Origin: Anaeramoeba ignava
Lineage: Eukaryota > Metamonada > Anaeramoebidae
Assembly (NCBI GenBank): GCA_028826165.1
Contig: JAPDFW010000088.1
Coordinates: 62,001-126,000 of the forward strand
Direction: 5' to 3'
Length of the DNA stretch: 64,000 bases
The notes under the pieces are model-generated. The model made no database searches and was not told the origin of the DNA. It worked only from the letters and a program-made list of their open reading frames with translations. Both the position numbers and the translations under genes were made by a program. Shown here in pieces: positions 1-10,316 of the stretch; the first letter of the stretch is position 1; each line of letters begins with the position of its first letter.

Positions 1-2
1 AA

Positions 3-2207
3 ATGTCTTCATTATTTTTTAAATTTTTATTTTCTCCAATTCAAAAAATATTCAATCAAGTTAATTTTAAATCAATTTTAAATCAATTTTATATCAATTT
101 TAAATCAATTTTAAATCAATTTTATATCAATTTTAAATTAATTTTATATCAAATTTAAATCAATTTTAAATCAATTTTAAATCAATTTTAAATCAATTTT
201 ATATCAATTTTAAATAAATTTAAATTAATTTTATATCAATTTTAAATCAATTTTATATTAATTTTATATCAATTTTATATCAAATTTATATTAATTTTAA
301 ATCAATTTTAAATCAATTTTAAATCAATTTTAAATTAATTTTAAATGAAAATTTAGATTACAAACATTTTATCTTCAATTATCCATAAAATTTTCGATAC
401 TTTACAAATCAAGAAAAATCTACAAAGATTATTAAATTTCATCTTAACAATAATTTCATTTCAAGTGAGAACATTTATAAGAATAACAATAATTGTGATT
501 ATAGCAATTTCATTTTTAGTTACATCAATAATAATATATATAATATTTTATCGAGCATATGTTCCTTATATAAAACTTTCAGCACCAGTTTATTTCCAAT
601 ATTATAACGATAAACCTTATGCAGAACTTGATTTATTTGAAAAATTTTATCAAAAAAAAGATTCAACAGGTTCTGTTCTCAGAAGAGGTCAATCTTATAC
701 TATTAAAAACACTATTATTCTCCCAACTTCTCCTCATAATTTGGATCATGGAATTTTTATGCTTAATGCTTCTTTGCTTTCTTTTGGAAATTCTCTTATT
801 TCTTCTTCAGCAAGACCTGTGAATTAATTTTAATTTTAATATTAATTTTAATTTTAATTTGAATATTAATTTTTTATCCGAATTTGAATTTTAATTTTAA
901 TTTTAATTTTTAATTTTAATTTTAATTTGAATTTTAATTTTAATTTGAATTTTAATTTGAATTTTAATTTTAATTTGAATTTTAATTTTAATTTTAATTT
1001 TAATTTTAATTTTTAATTTTTAATTTTAATTTTAATTTTAATTTTAATTTTAATTTTAATTTTAATTTTAATTTTAATTTTTAATTTTTAATTTTAATTT
1101 TAATTTTTTTAATTTTTTATCCGAATTTTAATTTTAATTTTAATTTTAATTTTAATTTTAATTTTAATTTTAATTTTAATTTTAATTTTAATTTTAATTT
1201 AATTTTAATTTGAATTTTAATTTTAATTTTAATTTTAATTTTAATTTTAATTTTAATTTTAATTTTAATTTTAATTTTAATTTTTTATCCGAATTTGAAT
1301 ATTAATTTGAATTTTAATTTTAATTTTAATTTTAATTTTTTAGTATTTAATGATTTATTCATCTCCTTTTATCCAAAAATTGAAAGTTTTCGTACTTTCT
1401 TTTTTCTATTTAATTGGCTTGAAAAAAGAACAACAAACTTTAGTTGCAATTCTTTATGAAAATTTTATTGAAAATAAAGTTTGTTTTCCTTTTAAAATTT
1501 TTATTAATATGGAAAATTAATCGAAAACAAAATTTTCTTTTAAATTCAATAAATAGAATCAACCTTTATCAAAAATAATATTTGAATTATCAAATTCAAC
1601 AGTTAATATTTATAGTTCTAAAATTGAATTTATAGCGAATTTAAAAGGATTTCGGTAAAAGATTTTAAATTTAAAAATTTGAAAAGTAAAATTAATTTAA
1701 AATGAAATAAAATTCAATTAAATTTAAAACAATTTTAGATATTGGTGTTATCATTGGTTTTTTAGTTCAATGTTTATTGGTGTTATTGTAATATTCTTTG
1801 CTCAATGGTTCTTTCTTATTTTATTGCTTGTTTTTTATAAGATAAAAGTTTATCAAACAAAACTTGATTCACAAGTTACAGAAGTTGATTTTCATTTTAA
1901 CATTCCAAAAAATAATTCAGAAAAAAAAAAGAAAAAGATTAATAATTTTTCCAATTTAAAAAATACGAATCTTGATTTAAATGATAATAATAATAATAAT
2001 CAATTAATAAATACAAATATAAATAGAAATAATTTAAATAATCAATTAATAAATAGAAATAGAAGAAATATAAATGATAATAATAATCAAATATTAAATA
2101 CAAATACAAATACAAATACAAATACAAATACAAATACAAATACAAATACAAATACAAATACAAATACAAATCTTGATTTAAATAATAATAATAACAACAA
2201 TAATTAA
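3..2207 (+). CDS. Seipin (lipid-droplet biogenesis protein), 5 exons
   Basis: Exons 3-59, 357-818, 1344-1478, 1557-1654 and 1739-2207 join in phase at GT-AG introns into about 406 residues. Seipin is an ER membrane protein that organises lipid-droplet budding and triglyceride flow. What is seen: an N-terminal transmembrane helix (about residues 58-77), then a luminal domain with RAYVPYIKLSAPVYFQY, GQSY, HGIFMLNASLLS, SSARPYLMIYSSP and LKGFRYW, all in the order typical of the family, then a second transmembrane helix (FIGVIVIFFAQWFFLILLL). The C-terminal tail is Asn-rich with an (NT)n tract from ACAAAT repeats, beyond the conserved core. The ATG at 3 is the first in-frame start; no stop precedes it inside the window, so a longer N-terminus cannot be excluded. 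Introns 1 and 2 are filled by ATTTTAAATC- and ATTTTA-type repeats. Identity is confident; the first exon is less so. Confidence 0.85.
60..356. repeat. Intron-filling tandem repeat (AATTTTAAATCA-type)
   Basis: Intron 1 of the seipin gene consists of roughly 12-bp units, AATTTTAAATCA with TATATC variants, from close to the donor to within about 20 bases of the acceptor. Confidence 0.85.
830..1340. repeat. Intron-filling ATTTTA hexamer repeat with TTATCCGAATTT interruptions
   Basis: Seipin intron 2 is almost pure TTTTAA hexamer. It is interrupted three times by the same non-repeat motif, TTTTTTATCCGAATTT, near 870, 1114 and 1281. Confidence 0.85.
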
Positions 2208-2509
2208 ATACAAAATACAAATAATTTAAATAATAAATACAAATACTGATTTAAATAATAAATAATTGATTTAAATAATCAAATAATTAATAATCAAATA
2301 ACAAATATTGATTTAAATAATAATAATTAATAAAATTTTTTTGTTTTTAAATTTCCTCTATTTCTTCCTTTTTCTTTCTTTTTTGAATCAAAATATTAAA
2401 TTGAAATGAATAAACCAATTATTTTCTTTGTTTTTCATTTTTTTTAATTGTTTTTGTTTTTTTGTCAAAGAAAGTTAAAAAGAGAATTGAAAAAACTGAA
2501 AAATTAAAT
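2208..2509. other. Convergent 3' intergenic region
   Basis: About 300 bp lie between the stop codons of two convergent genes. AAATACA and AATAAT repeats run to about 2340, continuing the Asn-rich coding tail of the upstream gene past its stop. The rest is T-rich, presumably the 3' UTRs. No further gene is seen. Confidence 0.6.
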
Positions 2510-5500
2510 CTATTTTTGATAATGAAAAACGATCCAAGAACCTAAAATTGCAACTGAAGAAACAACTAAATTTGGATAAAAACGATTTTGATTTTGATTT
2601 TGATTTTGATTTTTTTTAATTTTAGATTTTTTAATTTTAGATTTTTTAATTTCTTTTGGTTTTTCAATTTCTTTAATTTCTTTAATTTCTTTTAATTTCT
2701 TTAATTTCTTTTGATTTTTGAGTTTCTTTAGTTTCTTTTGGTTTTTGAGTTTCTTTAATTTCTTTAATTTCTTGAATTTCTTTTGGTTTTTCAGTTTCTT
2801 TAATTTCTTGAATTTTTTGAATTTCTTTTGGTTTTTCAGTTTCTTCTTCTGGTTCTTTAATTTTCTTTAAAGTTTCTAGAACTGGTGAAAGTTCTAAATT
2901 TGGATCAATTGATAATGCTTGAGAAAGATATTCTTTTGCTTTATGAATATCTTTTTCAATTCCTTCTCCTAAATAATAAACAATAGATAAATTTTTCATT
3001 GCTTCAGGTTGTTTAAATCTATCACTTGATTCTTGCCAAAATTTAATTGCAAGAGGTAAATTTTTTTTGATTCCATAACCTAAAAATAATTTTAATTTTG
3101 ATTTTGATTTTCATTTTGAATTTGATTTTGATTTTGATTTTGATTTTGAATTTGAATTTTGATTTTGATTTTGAATTTTAATTTTAATTTTAATTTTAAT
3201 TTTAATTTTAATTTTAATTTTAATTTTAATTTTAATTTTGATTTTGATTTGGATTTTGATTTTAATTTTAATTTTAATTTTAATTTTAATTTTGATTTTG
3301 ATTTTGATTTTAATTTTAATTTTGATTTTGAATTTAATTTTGAATTTTTATTTTCAAATTTACCTCCTTCATAGTATAATGCACCTGCATTTATACCTGA
3401 ATATTGATTTCCATTTTCATGTGATTTTTGATAAAATTCAATTGCTTTTGCATAATTTTTTTCACATGAATCACCAAATTGATAAAAATTTCCAACCTTT
3501 ATTTAATAAAATAAATAATAAAATGAAAAATTTAAGATTAAAAAAAATTATCCGATTTCAAAATTTTTTGATAAAATATTTTTAGAAAGGAAAAGAAAGG
3601 AAAAGAAAACAAACCATATATTGAGAATCTGGATTATTTTGTTTAGCAGATTCAATCCACAATTCAAGAGCTTTTTTATGATCAACTGGAATTGGAAAAA
3701 CAGATTGATAAGTATAAAGAGCTGCCATTTTCATAATTCCCGCATAATGTTTCTTTTTTACACTTTTTTGAAGGGATTCATAAGCTCTTGGTATATTTCC
3801 TTGTTTTTCATAAAACATAGAAAGCATATATCTGAATTTTCAATTTAATTATAAATTTTGATATAAATTTAATTATAAATTTAATTATAAATTTAATTAT
3901 AAATTTAATTATAAATATAATTATAAATCTAATTATAAATTTAATTATAAATTTAATTATAAATTTTGTATTATATTTAATTATAAATTTAATTATAAAT
4001 TTAATTATAAATTTAATTATAAATTTAATTATAAATTTAATTATAAATTTAATTATAAATTTAATTATAAATTTTAATTATAAATATAATTATAAATTTA
4101 ATTATAAATTTAATTATATTATAAATTTAATTATAAATTTAATTATAAATTTAATTATAAATCTAATTATAAATATAATTATAAATTTAATTATAAATTT
4201 AATTATAAATTTAATTATAAATTTAATTATAAATTTAATTATAAATTTAATTATAAATTTAATTATAGATCTAATTATAAATCTAATTATTAATTTAATT
4301 ATAAATTTAATTATAAATTTAATTATAAATCTGATTATAAATTCAATTATAAGTTTAATTATAAATTTAATTATAAATTTAATTGTAAATTTAATTATAA
4401 ATCTAATTATAAATATAATTATAAATTTAATTATAAGTTTAATTATAAATTTAATTATAAATTTAATTGTAAATTTAATTATAAATCTAATTATAAATAT
4501 AATTATAAATTTAATTATAAATTTAATTATAAATTTAATTATAAATTTAATTATAAATTTAATTATAAACTAATTATAAATATAATTATAAATTTAATTA
4601 TAAATTTAATTATAAATTTAATTATAAATATAATTATAAATTTAATTATAAATTTAATTATAAATTTAATTATAAATTTAATTATAAATTTAATTATAAA
4701 TTTAATTATAAATTTAATTATAAATTTAATTATAAATTTAATTATAAATTTAATTATAAAATTTAATTATAAATTTAATTATAAATTTAATTATAAATTT
4801 AATTATAGATCTAATTATAGATCTAATTATAAATTTAATTATAAATTTCATTATAAATTTAATTATAAATTTAATTATAAATTTCATTATAAATTTAATT
4901 ATAAATCTAATTATAAATTTAATTATAAATTTAATTATAAATTTCATTATAAATTTAATTATAAATTTCATTATAAATTTAATTATAAATTTTTGATATA
5001 AATTTAATTATAAATATAATTATAAATTTAATTATAAGTTTAATTATAAATTTAATTATAAATTTAATTATAAATTTAATTATAAATTTAATTATAAATT
5101 TAATTATAGATTTAATTATAAATTTAATTATAAATTTAATTATAAATTTAATTATAAATTTCATTATAAATTTAATTATAAATTTAATTATAGATTTAAT
5201 TATAAATTTAATTATAAATATAATTATAAATTTAATTATAAATTTAATTATAAATCTAATTATTAATTTAATTATAAATTTAATTATAAATTTAATTATA
5301 GATTTAATTATAAATTTGATTATAAATTTAATTATAAATCTAATTATAAATTTAATTATAAATTTAATTATAAATTTAATTATAAATTTAATTATAAATT
5401 TAATTATAAATTTTGATATAAATTTAATTATAAATTTAATTATAAATTGATTATAAATTTAATTATAAATATAATTATAAATTTAATTATAAATTTAATT

Positions 5501-6437
5501 ATAAATTTAATTATAAATTGATTATAAATTTAATTATAAAATATAATTATAAATTTAATTATAAATTTAATTATAAATTTAATTATAAATTTAATTATAA
5601 ATTTTTGATATAAATTTAATTATAAATTTAATTATAGATTTAATTATAAATCTAATTATTAATTTAATTATAAATTTAATTATAAATTTAATTATAAATT
5701 TAATTATAGATTTAATTATAAATTTGATTATAAATTTAATTATAAATCTAATTATAAATTTAATTATAAATTTAATTATAAATTTAATTATAAATTTAAT
5801 TATAAATTTAATTATAAATTTAATTATAAATTTTGATATAAATTTAATTATAAATTTAATTATAAATTTAATTATAAATTTGATTATAAACTTAATTATA
5901 AATTTAATTATAAATTTAATTATAAATTTAATTATAAATTTAATTATAAATTTAATTATAAATATAATTATAAATATAATTATAAATTTAATCATAAATT
6001 TAATTATAAATTTAATTATAAATTTAATTATAAATTTAATTATAAATTTAATTATAAATTTAATTATAAATTTAATTATAAATTTAATTATAAATTTAAT
6101 TATAAATTTTGTATTAAGTTTTGTATTAAATTTACTCTGAATTTGCATCCATTTCTCCATTATAATCAGATCTAATTATAAGAGGCCAAATAGCCTCACC
6201 AAGTTTATGAATTTTCACAACAACTTTAGATTGGTCAACAACAGAAAAACTTGATTCTTTTGGAATAACAGAAGCAACCAATTGACCACAAATTACTGGG
6301 TCTTTTCCTTTTAAACCAACTCGAATCCATCCTTCCCCAATTTCAAAACTAATTTGTTTGTTTGTTGTTCCTTTTGGAACTGGGAATTCTATTTCTAAAA
6401 AAGAATTGGTTTGTGTAAATTCATAAATAAATTCCAT
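2510..6437 (-). CDS. CS-domain plus Sel1-repeat protein with C-terminal membrane anchor
   Basis: Exons (minus strand): 6437-6136, 3831-3614, 3496-3364 and 3079-2510, joined in phase at GT-AG sites. Exon 1 encodes a CS/p23-like fold (MEFIYEFTQTN..., about residues 1-98), the Hsp90-cochaperone/NudC type. Exons 2-4 encode several Sel1-like repeats (AYESLQKS, ALELWIESAK, AIEFYQKS, AIKFWQESS, AKEYLSQALS). A long KPKEIQEIKE tract follows, then a hydrophobic tail (LVVSSVAILGSWIVFHYQK). This suggests a membrane-anchored scaffold or chaperone adaptor, possibly at the ER; that role is inference. Oddity: one extra A in the KEI repeat near 2690-2696 shifts the frame and would end the protein at 2682. The tail appears only if that base is disregarded, so it is a sequence error or a genuine truncation. 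Confidence 0.7.
3838..6115. repeat. 2.3-kb satellite-filled intron, 12-bp unit
   Basis: Intron 1 of the CS/Sel1 gene is a near-uninterrupted array of the 12-bp unit AATTTAATTATA, with roughly 190 units by length. Sparse point variants (AATCTA, AATATA, GATTTA) recur in clusters, which suggests block-wise duplication of subarrays. Because 12 is a multiple of 3, all six frames give long spurious open frames (IIKF or INLI repeats). Confidence 0.9.
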
Positions 6438-6658
6438 TTTGATAAAAAAGAAAAAATGAAAATTTAAATTTTAAAACAATTTTTTTTTTATTTTAGAAAA
6501 GCTGTAAATTCAGACAATGAACAAACAACAAATCTTATTTTTTTTTTGGAACTAAAAAAAAATATAATCAAAAATTTCAAAAAAGAAAAATTTCAAAGAA
6601 AAAAAAAATAATATTTTGCATCAAAAAAAAAAAAAAAAACGGAATTTAAATTGAAAAA

Positions 6659-7501
6659 TTATTTCCGATTTGAACTTCTTTTTTTCTTTTTAGGAATCAT
6701 AATTGGAGGAGCGCGACGAATTGGAACTTGGAAGAATTTCTGAATCATTTCCTGTTCATTTTGATTAGATCTTGAATAAATATGAGGTTGAATAAATTTA
6801 TCTTCAGGAGAACTTGGTGAACCAAGTGCTTTATTTTCAGGTTTTGGATTAATTGTGATTGGAGCACTTATGCCGTATTTGAACTGGAAATTGTTCTCTG
6901 TATCTTCTTCATTTGAATTGATTGGAGGAGATGAACTTATTTTTAAAGGCGAAAGTGACAGTCGATTTCCAATTGATTTTTCACTTGGAATTTTCACTGT
7001 GTTTTCTTCATATCCAAAAAGTGTCGAAAAATCATCTTCGGGATTCGGTTGAGATATCACTGGTTCTTCTGATGGATTCGTTGTTTTCGTACTTGGTTTT
7101 ATTGGTTTTTTTTTTGGATTCCGTTTTTTATGTCGGTTTAATAATGATTTTGAAAAATGATGTGTTGTTTGTTTTGTTATTTGACTCCAAAGTATGTTTC
7201 TTTCGGTTAGAATTTGATTCTCATATTTTTTTAGTTCTTGCTTTAAATTTTTCATTTCTTCTTCTTTTTTTGTGTTTATTTTTTTGCTTTTTTTTTCTTG
7301 ATATTTTTGGATTGCTCGTTCCACTTTTTTATTAATTTTTTCATATTCGATAATGTATTCTTGGTTTTTTGTTGTGTTTTGTGAGATAAGATGTGGATAT
7401 GATGGTATTTTTGAGTTTTGGATTGTTGGTTTTGGTAATCTTATTCCAAAAAGTTGTGAAAATCCTTTTTTTTTCAGAATGAGTTTTGGATTTTTGTTGA
7501 G
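6659..7501 (-). CDS. Basic, Ser/Pro-rich protein, 5' exon unresolved
   Basis: An open exon of 280 residues ends at 6659. It starts at an acceptor (TTCTTAG at 7502-7508) and has no in-frame ATG near its beginning, so at least one upstream exon must exist. That exon probably lies beyond the repeat-filled stretch 7504-8570, but I could not place it. The product is charged. It has a predicted coiled segment (EEEMKNLKQELKKYENQ), several Ser-Pro dipeptides (LSLSPLK, SSPPI, GSPSSPEDK), and a basic C-terminus ending KKKKRSSNRK that resembles a nuclear localisation signal. No family is recognised. A nuclear, phosphorylation-regulated role would be a guess. Confidence 0.55.
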   Translation of the reverse strand, partial: LNKNPKLILKKKGFSQLFGIRLPKPTIQNSKIPSYPHLISQNTTKNQEYIIEYEKINKKVERAIQKYQEKKSKKINTKKEEEMKNLKQELKKYENQILTERNILWSQITKQTTHHFSKSLLNRHKKRNPKKKPIKPSTKTTNPSEEPVISQPNPEDDFSTLFGYEENTVKIPSEKSIGNRLSLSPLKISSSPPINSNEEDTENNFQFKYGISAPITINPKPENKALGSPSSPEDKFIQPHIYSRSNQNEQEMIQKFFQVPIRRAPPIMIPKKKKRSSNRK

Positions 7502-7509
7502 CTAAGAAA

Positions 7510-8570
7510 GCAGAAAAAATAATTTTATTAATAATTTTATAATTAATTTTATAAATAATTTTATATATAATTTTATAATAAATTTTATTAATAATTTTAT
7601 AATTAATTTTATAATTAATTTTATAATTAATTTATAAATAATTTTATAAATAATTTTATAAATAATTTTATAAATAATTTTATAAATAATTTTATAAATA
7701 ATTTTATAAATAATTTTATATATAATTTTACAAATAATTTAATAAATAATTTTATAAATAAATTTATTAATAATTTTATTAATAATTTTATAAATAATTT
7801 AATAAAATAATTTTATAAATAATTTTATAAATAATTTTATATATAATTTTACAAATAATTTAATAAATAATTTTATAATTAATTTTATAAATAATTTTAT
7901 AAATAATTTTATAATTAATTTTATAAATAAATTTTATAAATAATTTAATAAATAATTTAATAAATAATTTTTATAAATATTTTTATAAATAATTTTATAA
8001 ATAATTTTATTAATAATTTTATAATTAAATTTTATAAATAATTTTATAAATAATTTTATAAATAATTTAATAAATAATTTTATAAATAAATTTATAAATA
8101 ATTTTATATTTAATTATAATTTAATTTTATAAATAATTTTATAAATAATTTTATAAATAATTTTATAAATAATTTTATAAATAATTTTATAAATAATTTT
8201 ATAAATAATTTTATAAATAATTTTATAAATAATTTTATAAATAATTTTATAAATAATTTTATAAATAATTTTATAAATAATTTTATAAATAATTTTATAA
8301 ATAATTTTATAAATAATTTTATAAATAATTTTATAAATAATTTTATTAATAATTTTATAATTAATTTTATAAATAATTTAATAAATAATTTTATAAATAA
8401 TTTTATAAATAATTTTATAAATAATTTTACAAATAATTTAATAAATAATTTTATTTAATTTTTAATAAAAATTTTATTAATAATTTTATTAATAATTTTA
8501 TTAATAATTTTATAAATAATTTTATAAATAATTTTATAATTAATTTTATAAATAATTTTATAAATTGCTT
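7510..8570. repeat. 12-bp AATTTTATAAAT tandem array (intronic)
   Basis: About 1 kb of the unit AATTTTATAAAT, with ATTAAT, AATAAA and TATATA variants, lies directly upstream of an acceptor on the minus strand and is most simply an intron. It is a different unit from the array in the neighbouring CS/Sel1 gene. Confidence 0.85.
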
Positions 8571-8684
8571 TAAGTTTTTAAAATAGATTTCAAGTAGCGA
8601 AATGATTTATAAATTTAAATTCAAATCCAAACTGAAAATACGAATTTTTTTATAAAAAAAGTTTTTCATTTGTTTTGTTTTAAA

Positions 8685-9301
8685 TTATTTTATCAAAAAT
8701 ACTTGTTTAGAATCAACAATAAACTCTCCTTTTAGTAAAGGAAAACGAGCAATAATATCTTTTGAACAATTTTTACATCTCATAACACTCCAACCATTTA
8801 CAATTCTCTCATCATATAATAAATGGTATTTCTAATAAAAACAAAATAAATAATTTTATAATAAATTTTATAAATAATTTTATAAATAAATTTTTAAATA
8901 AATTTTTAAATAAAATTTATAAATAATTTTATAAATAATTTTATAAATAATTTTATATATAATTTTATAAATAATTTTATAATAAATTTAATAAATAATT
9001 TTATAAATAATTTTATAATTAATTTTATAAATAATTTAATAAATAATTTTATATTTAATTTTTAATAAATTAAAAGATTAAAAAAATTTTTTTTGGTTTT
9101 TTTTTGTTTTTGAAAAGAAATAGATCATCAAATATAATTAATTCATACAATATCAATCCCTTTGATTTTAACATAAATAGGATTTTTAATACTTGTAGAA
9201 AGAAGCTGACTAAGCAAACTCTTTTCGGATTCTTTTATCTCTTTTAATTCGGTTGAAATAATCTCAATATTAAGGCAATTACAACTAAAATGATAATTCA
9301 T
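8685..9301 (-). CDS. Small Cys-pair (possible zinc-binding) protein, 99 aa, 2 exons
   Basis: Exons 9301-9149 and 8831-8685 join in phase. The product begins MNYHFSCNCLNIEI and contains a CxC pair (residues 7 and 9) near the start. A CxxC pair (RCKNCSKDI) follows about 60 residues later. This spacing suggests one zinc-binding site built from both ends of the chain. The 317-bp intron is filled with AATTTTATAAAT-type repeats. The ATG lies one base after a potential acceptor (TTTTTTCAG), so a 5' UTR intron or an upstream exon is possible. I do not recognise the family. Length and conserved-looking cysteines argue that it is a real gene. Confidence 0.6.
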
Positions 9302-10316
9302 TCTGAAAAAATTAAAAAGAATTAAAATAAAAAATAAAACAAATAATAAAAAAGAAATTAAAAAAGAAATTAAAAAAAAAAGTGAAAAATGAAAAATCAA
9401 TAAAAATTTTTCTTTTTCTTTTAGATCAATTTTTTAATTTTAAATTTTAAATTTATTTTAATTTTTAATTTAAATTTTTAAAAATTTTTGTTTATTTTAT
9501 TTATTTTAAAAAGAAAAATTTTGATCTTAAAAATAAAAATTTTTGTTCTCTTTTTAAATCAGCTTTTTCTTTTAATATTAATTTTTAATTTTGATTTTGA
9601 TTTTAATTTTAATTTTAATTTTAATTTTAATTTATTTTTTTAAAATTTTAATTCATTCTGAAAAATTTAAATTAAAATAAAAATAAAACAATTTTAATTT
9701 TAATTTTTTTTATAAATGAATTTTGAAAAATTTTAAAAATTTGAATTTTAATTTTAAATTAATTTTTAATTTTAAAATTAATTTTAATTTTATTTTTAAT
9801 TTTAATTTTTATTTATTTTTTATTTTTAATTTAAATTTTAATTTTAATTTTTGTTTTAATTTTAATTTGAATTTTAATTTTAATTTTAATTTTAATTTTG
9901 ATTTTAATTTTAATTTTAATTTTAATATTAATTTAAATTTTAATTTTAATTTAAATTTAAATTTTAATTTTAATTTTGATTTTAATTTTAATTTTAATTT
10001 TTAATTTAAATTTTAATTTTAATTTTAATTTTAATTTTAATTTTAATTTTAATTTTAATTTTAAATTTAATTTGAATTTTAATTTTAATTTTGATTTTTA
10101 ATTTTAATTTTAATTTTAATTTTAATTTTAATTTTAATTTTAATTTTAATTTTAATTTTAATTTTAATTTTAATATTAATTTTAAATTTTGAAATGAATT
10201 TTAATTTTAATTTTAATTTTAATTTTAAATTGAATTTTAAATTGAATTCTAAATTGAATTCTAATTTTGAAATGAATTTTATAAATGAATTTTAAATTTT
10301 GTTCTCTTTTTTGAAA
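9302..10316. repeat. Intergenic TTTTAA hexamer tract
   Basis: The interval is A/T-rich. From about 9570 to 10290 it is dominated by TTTTAA/TTTTGA hexamers and related AAATTG variants. No supported gene is seen. Confidence 0.75.

Noticed and set aside
3838-6115. CRISPR-like array
   Set aside because: Units are directly contiguous with no unique spacers, and the context is a eukaryotic intron.
5591-6160. Long open frames on both strands over the 12-bp array (IIKF and INLI repeats)
   Set aside because: A 12-bp unit without stop codons keeps all phases open; the stretch lies inside an intron whose flanking exons join in phase.
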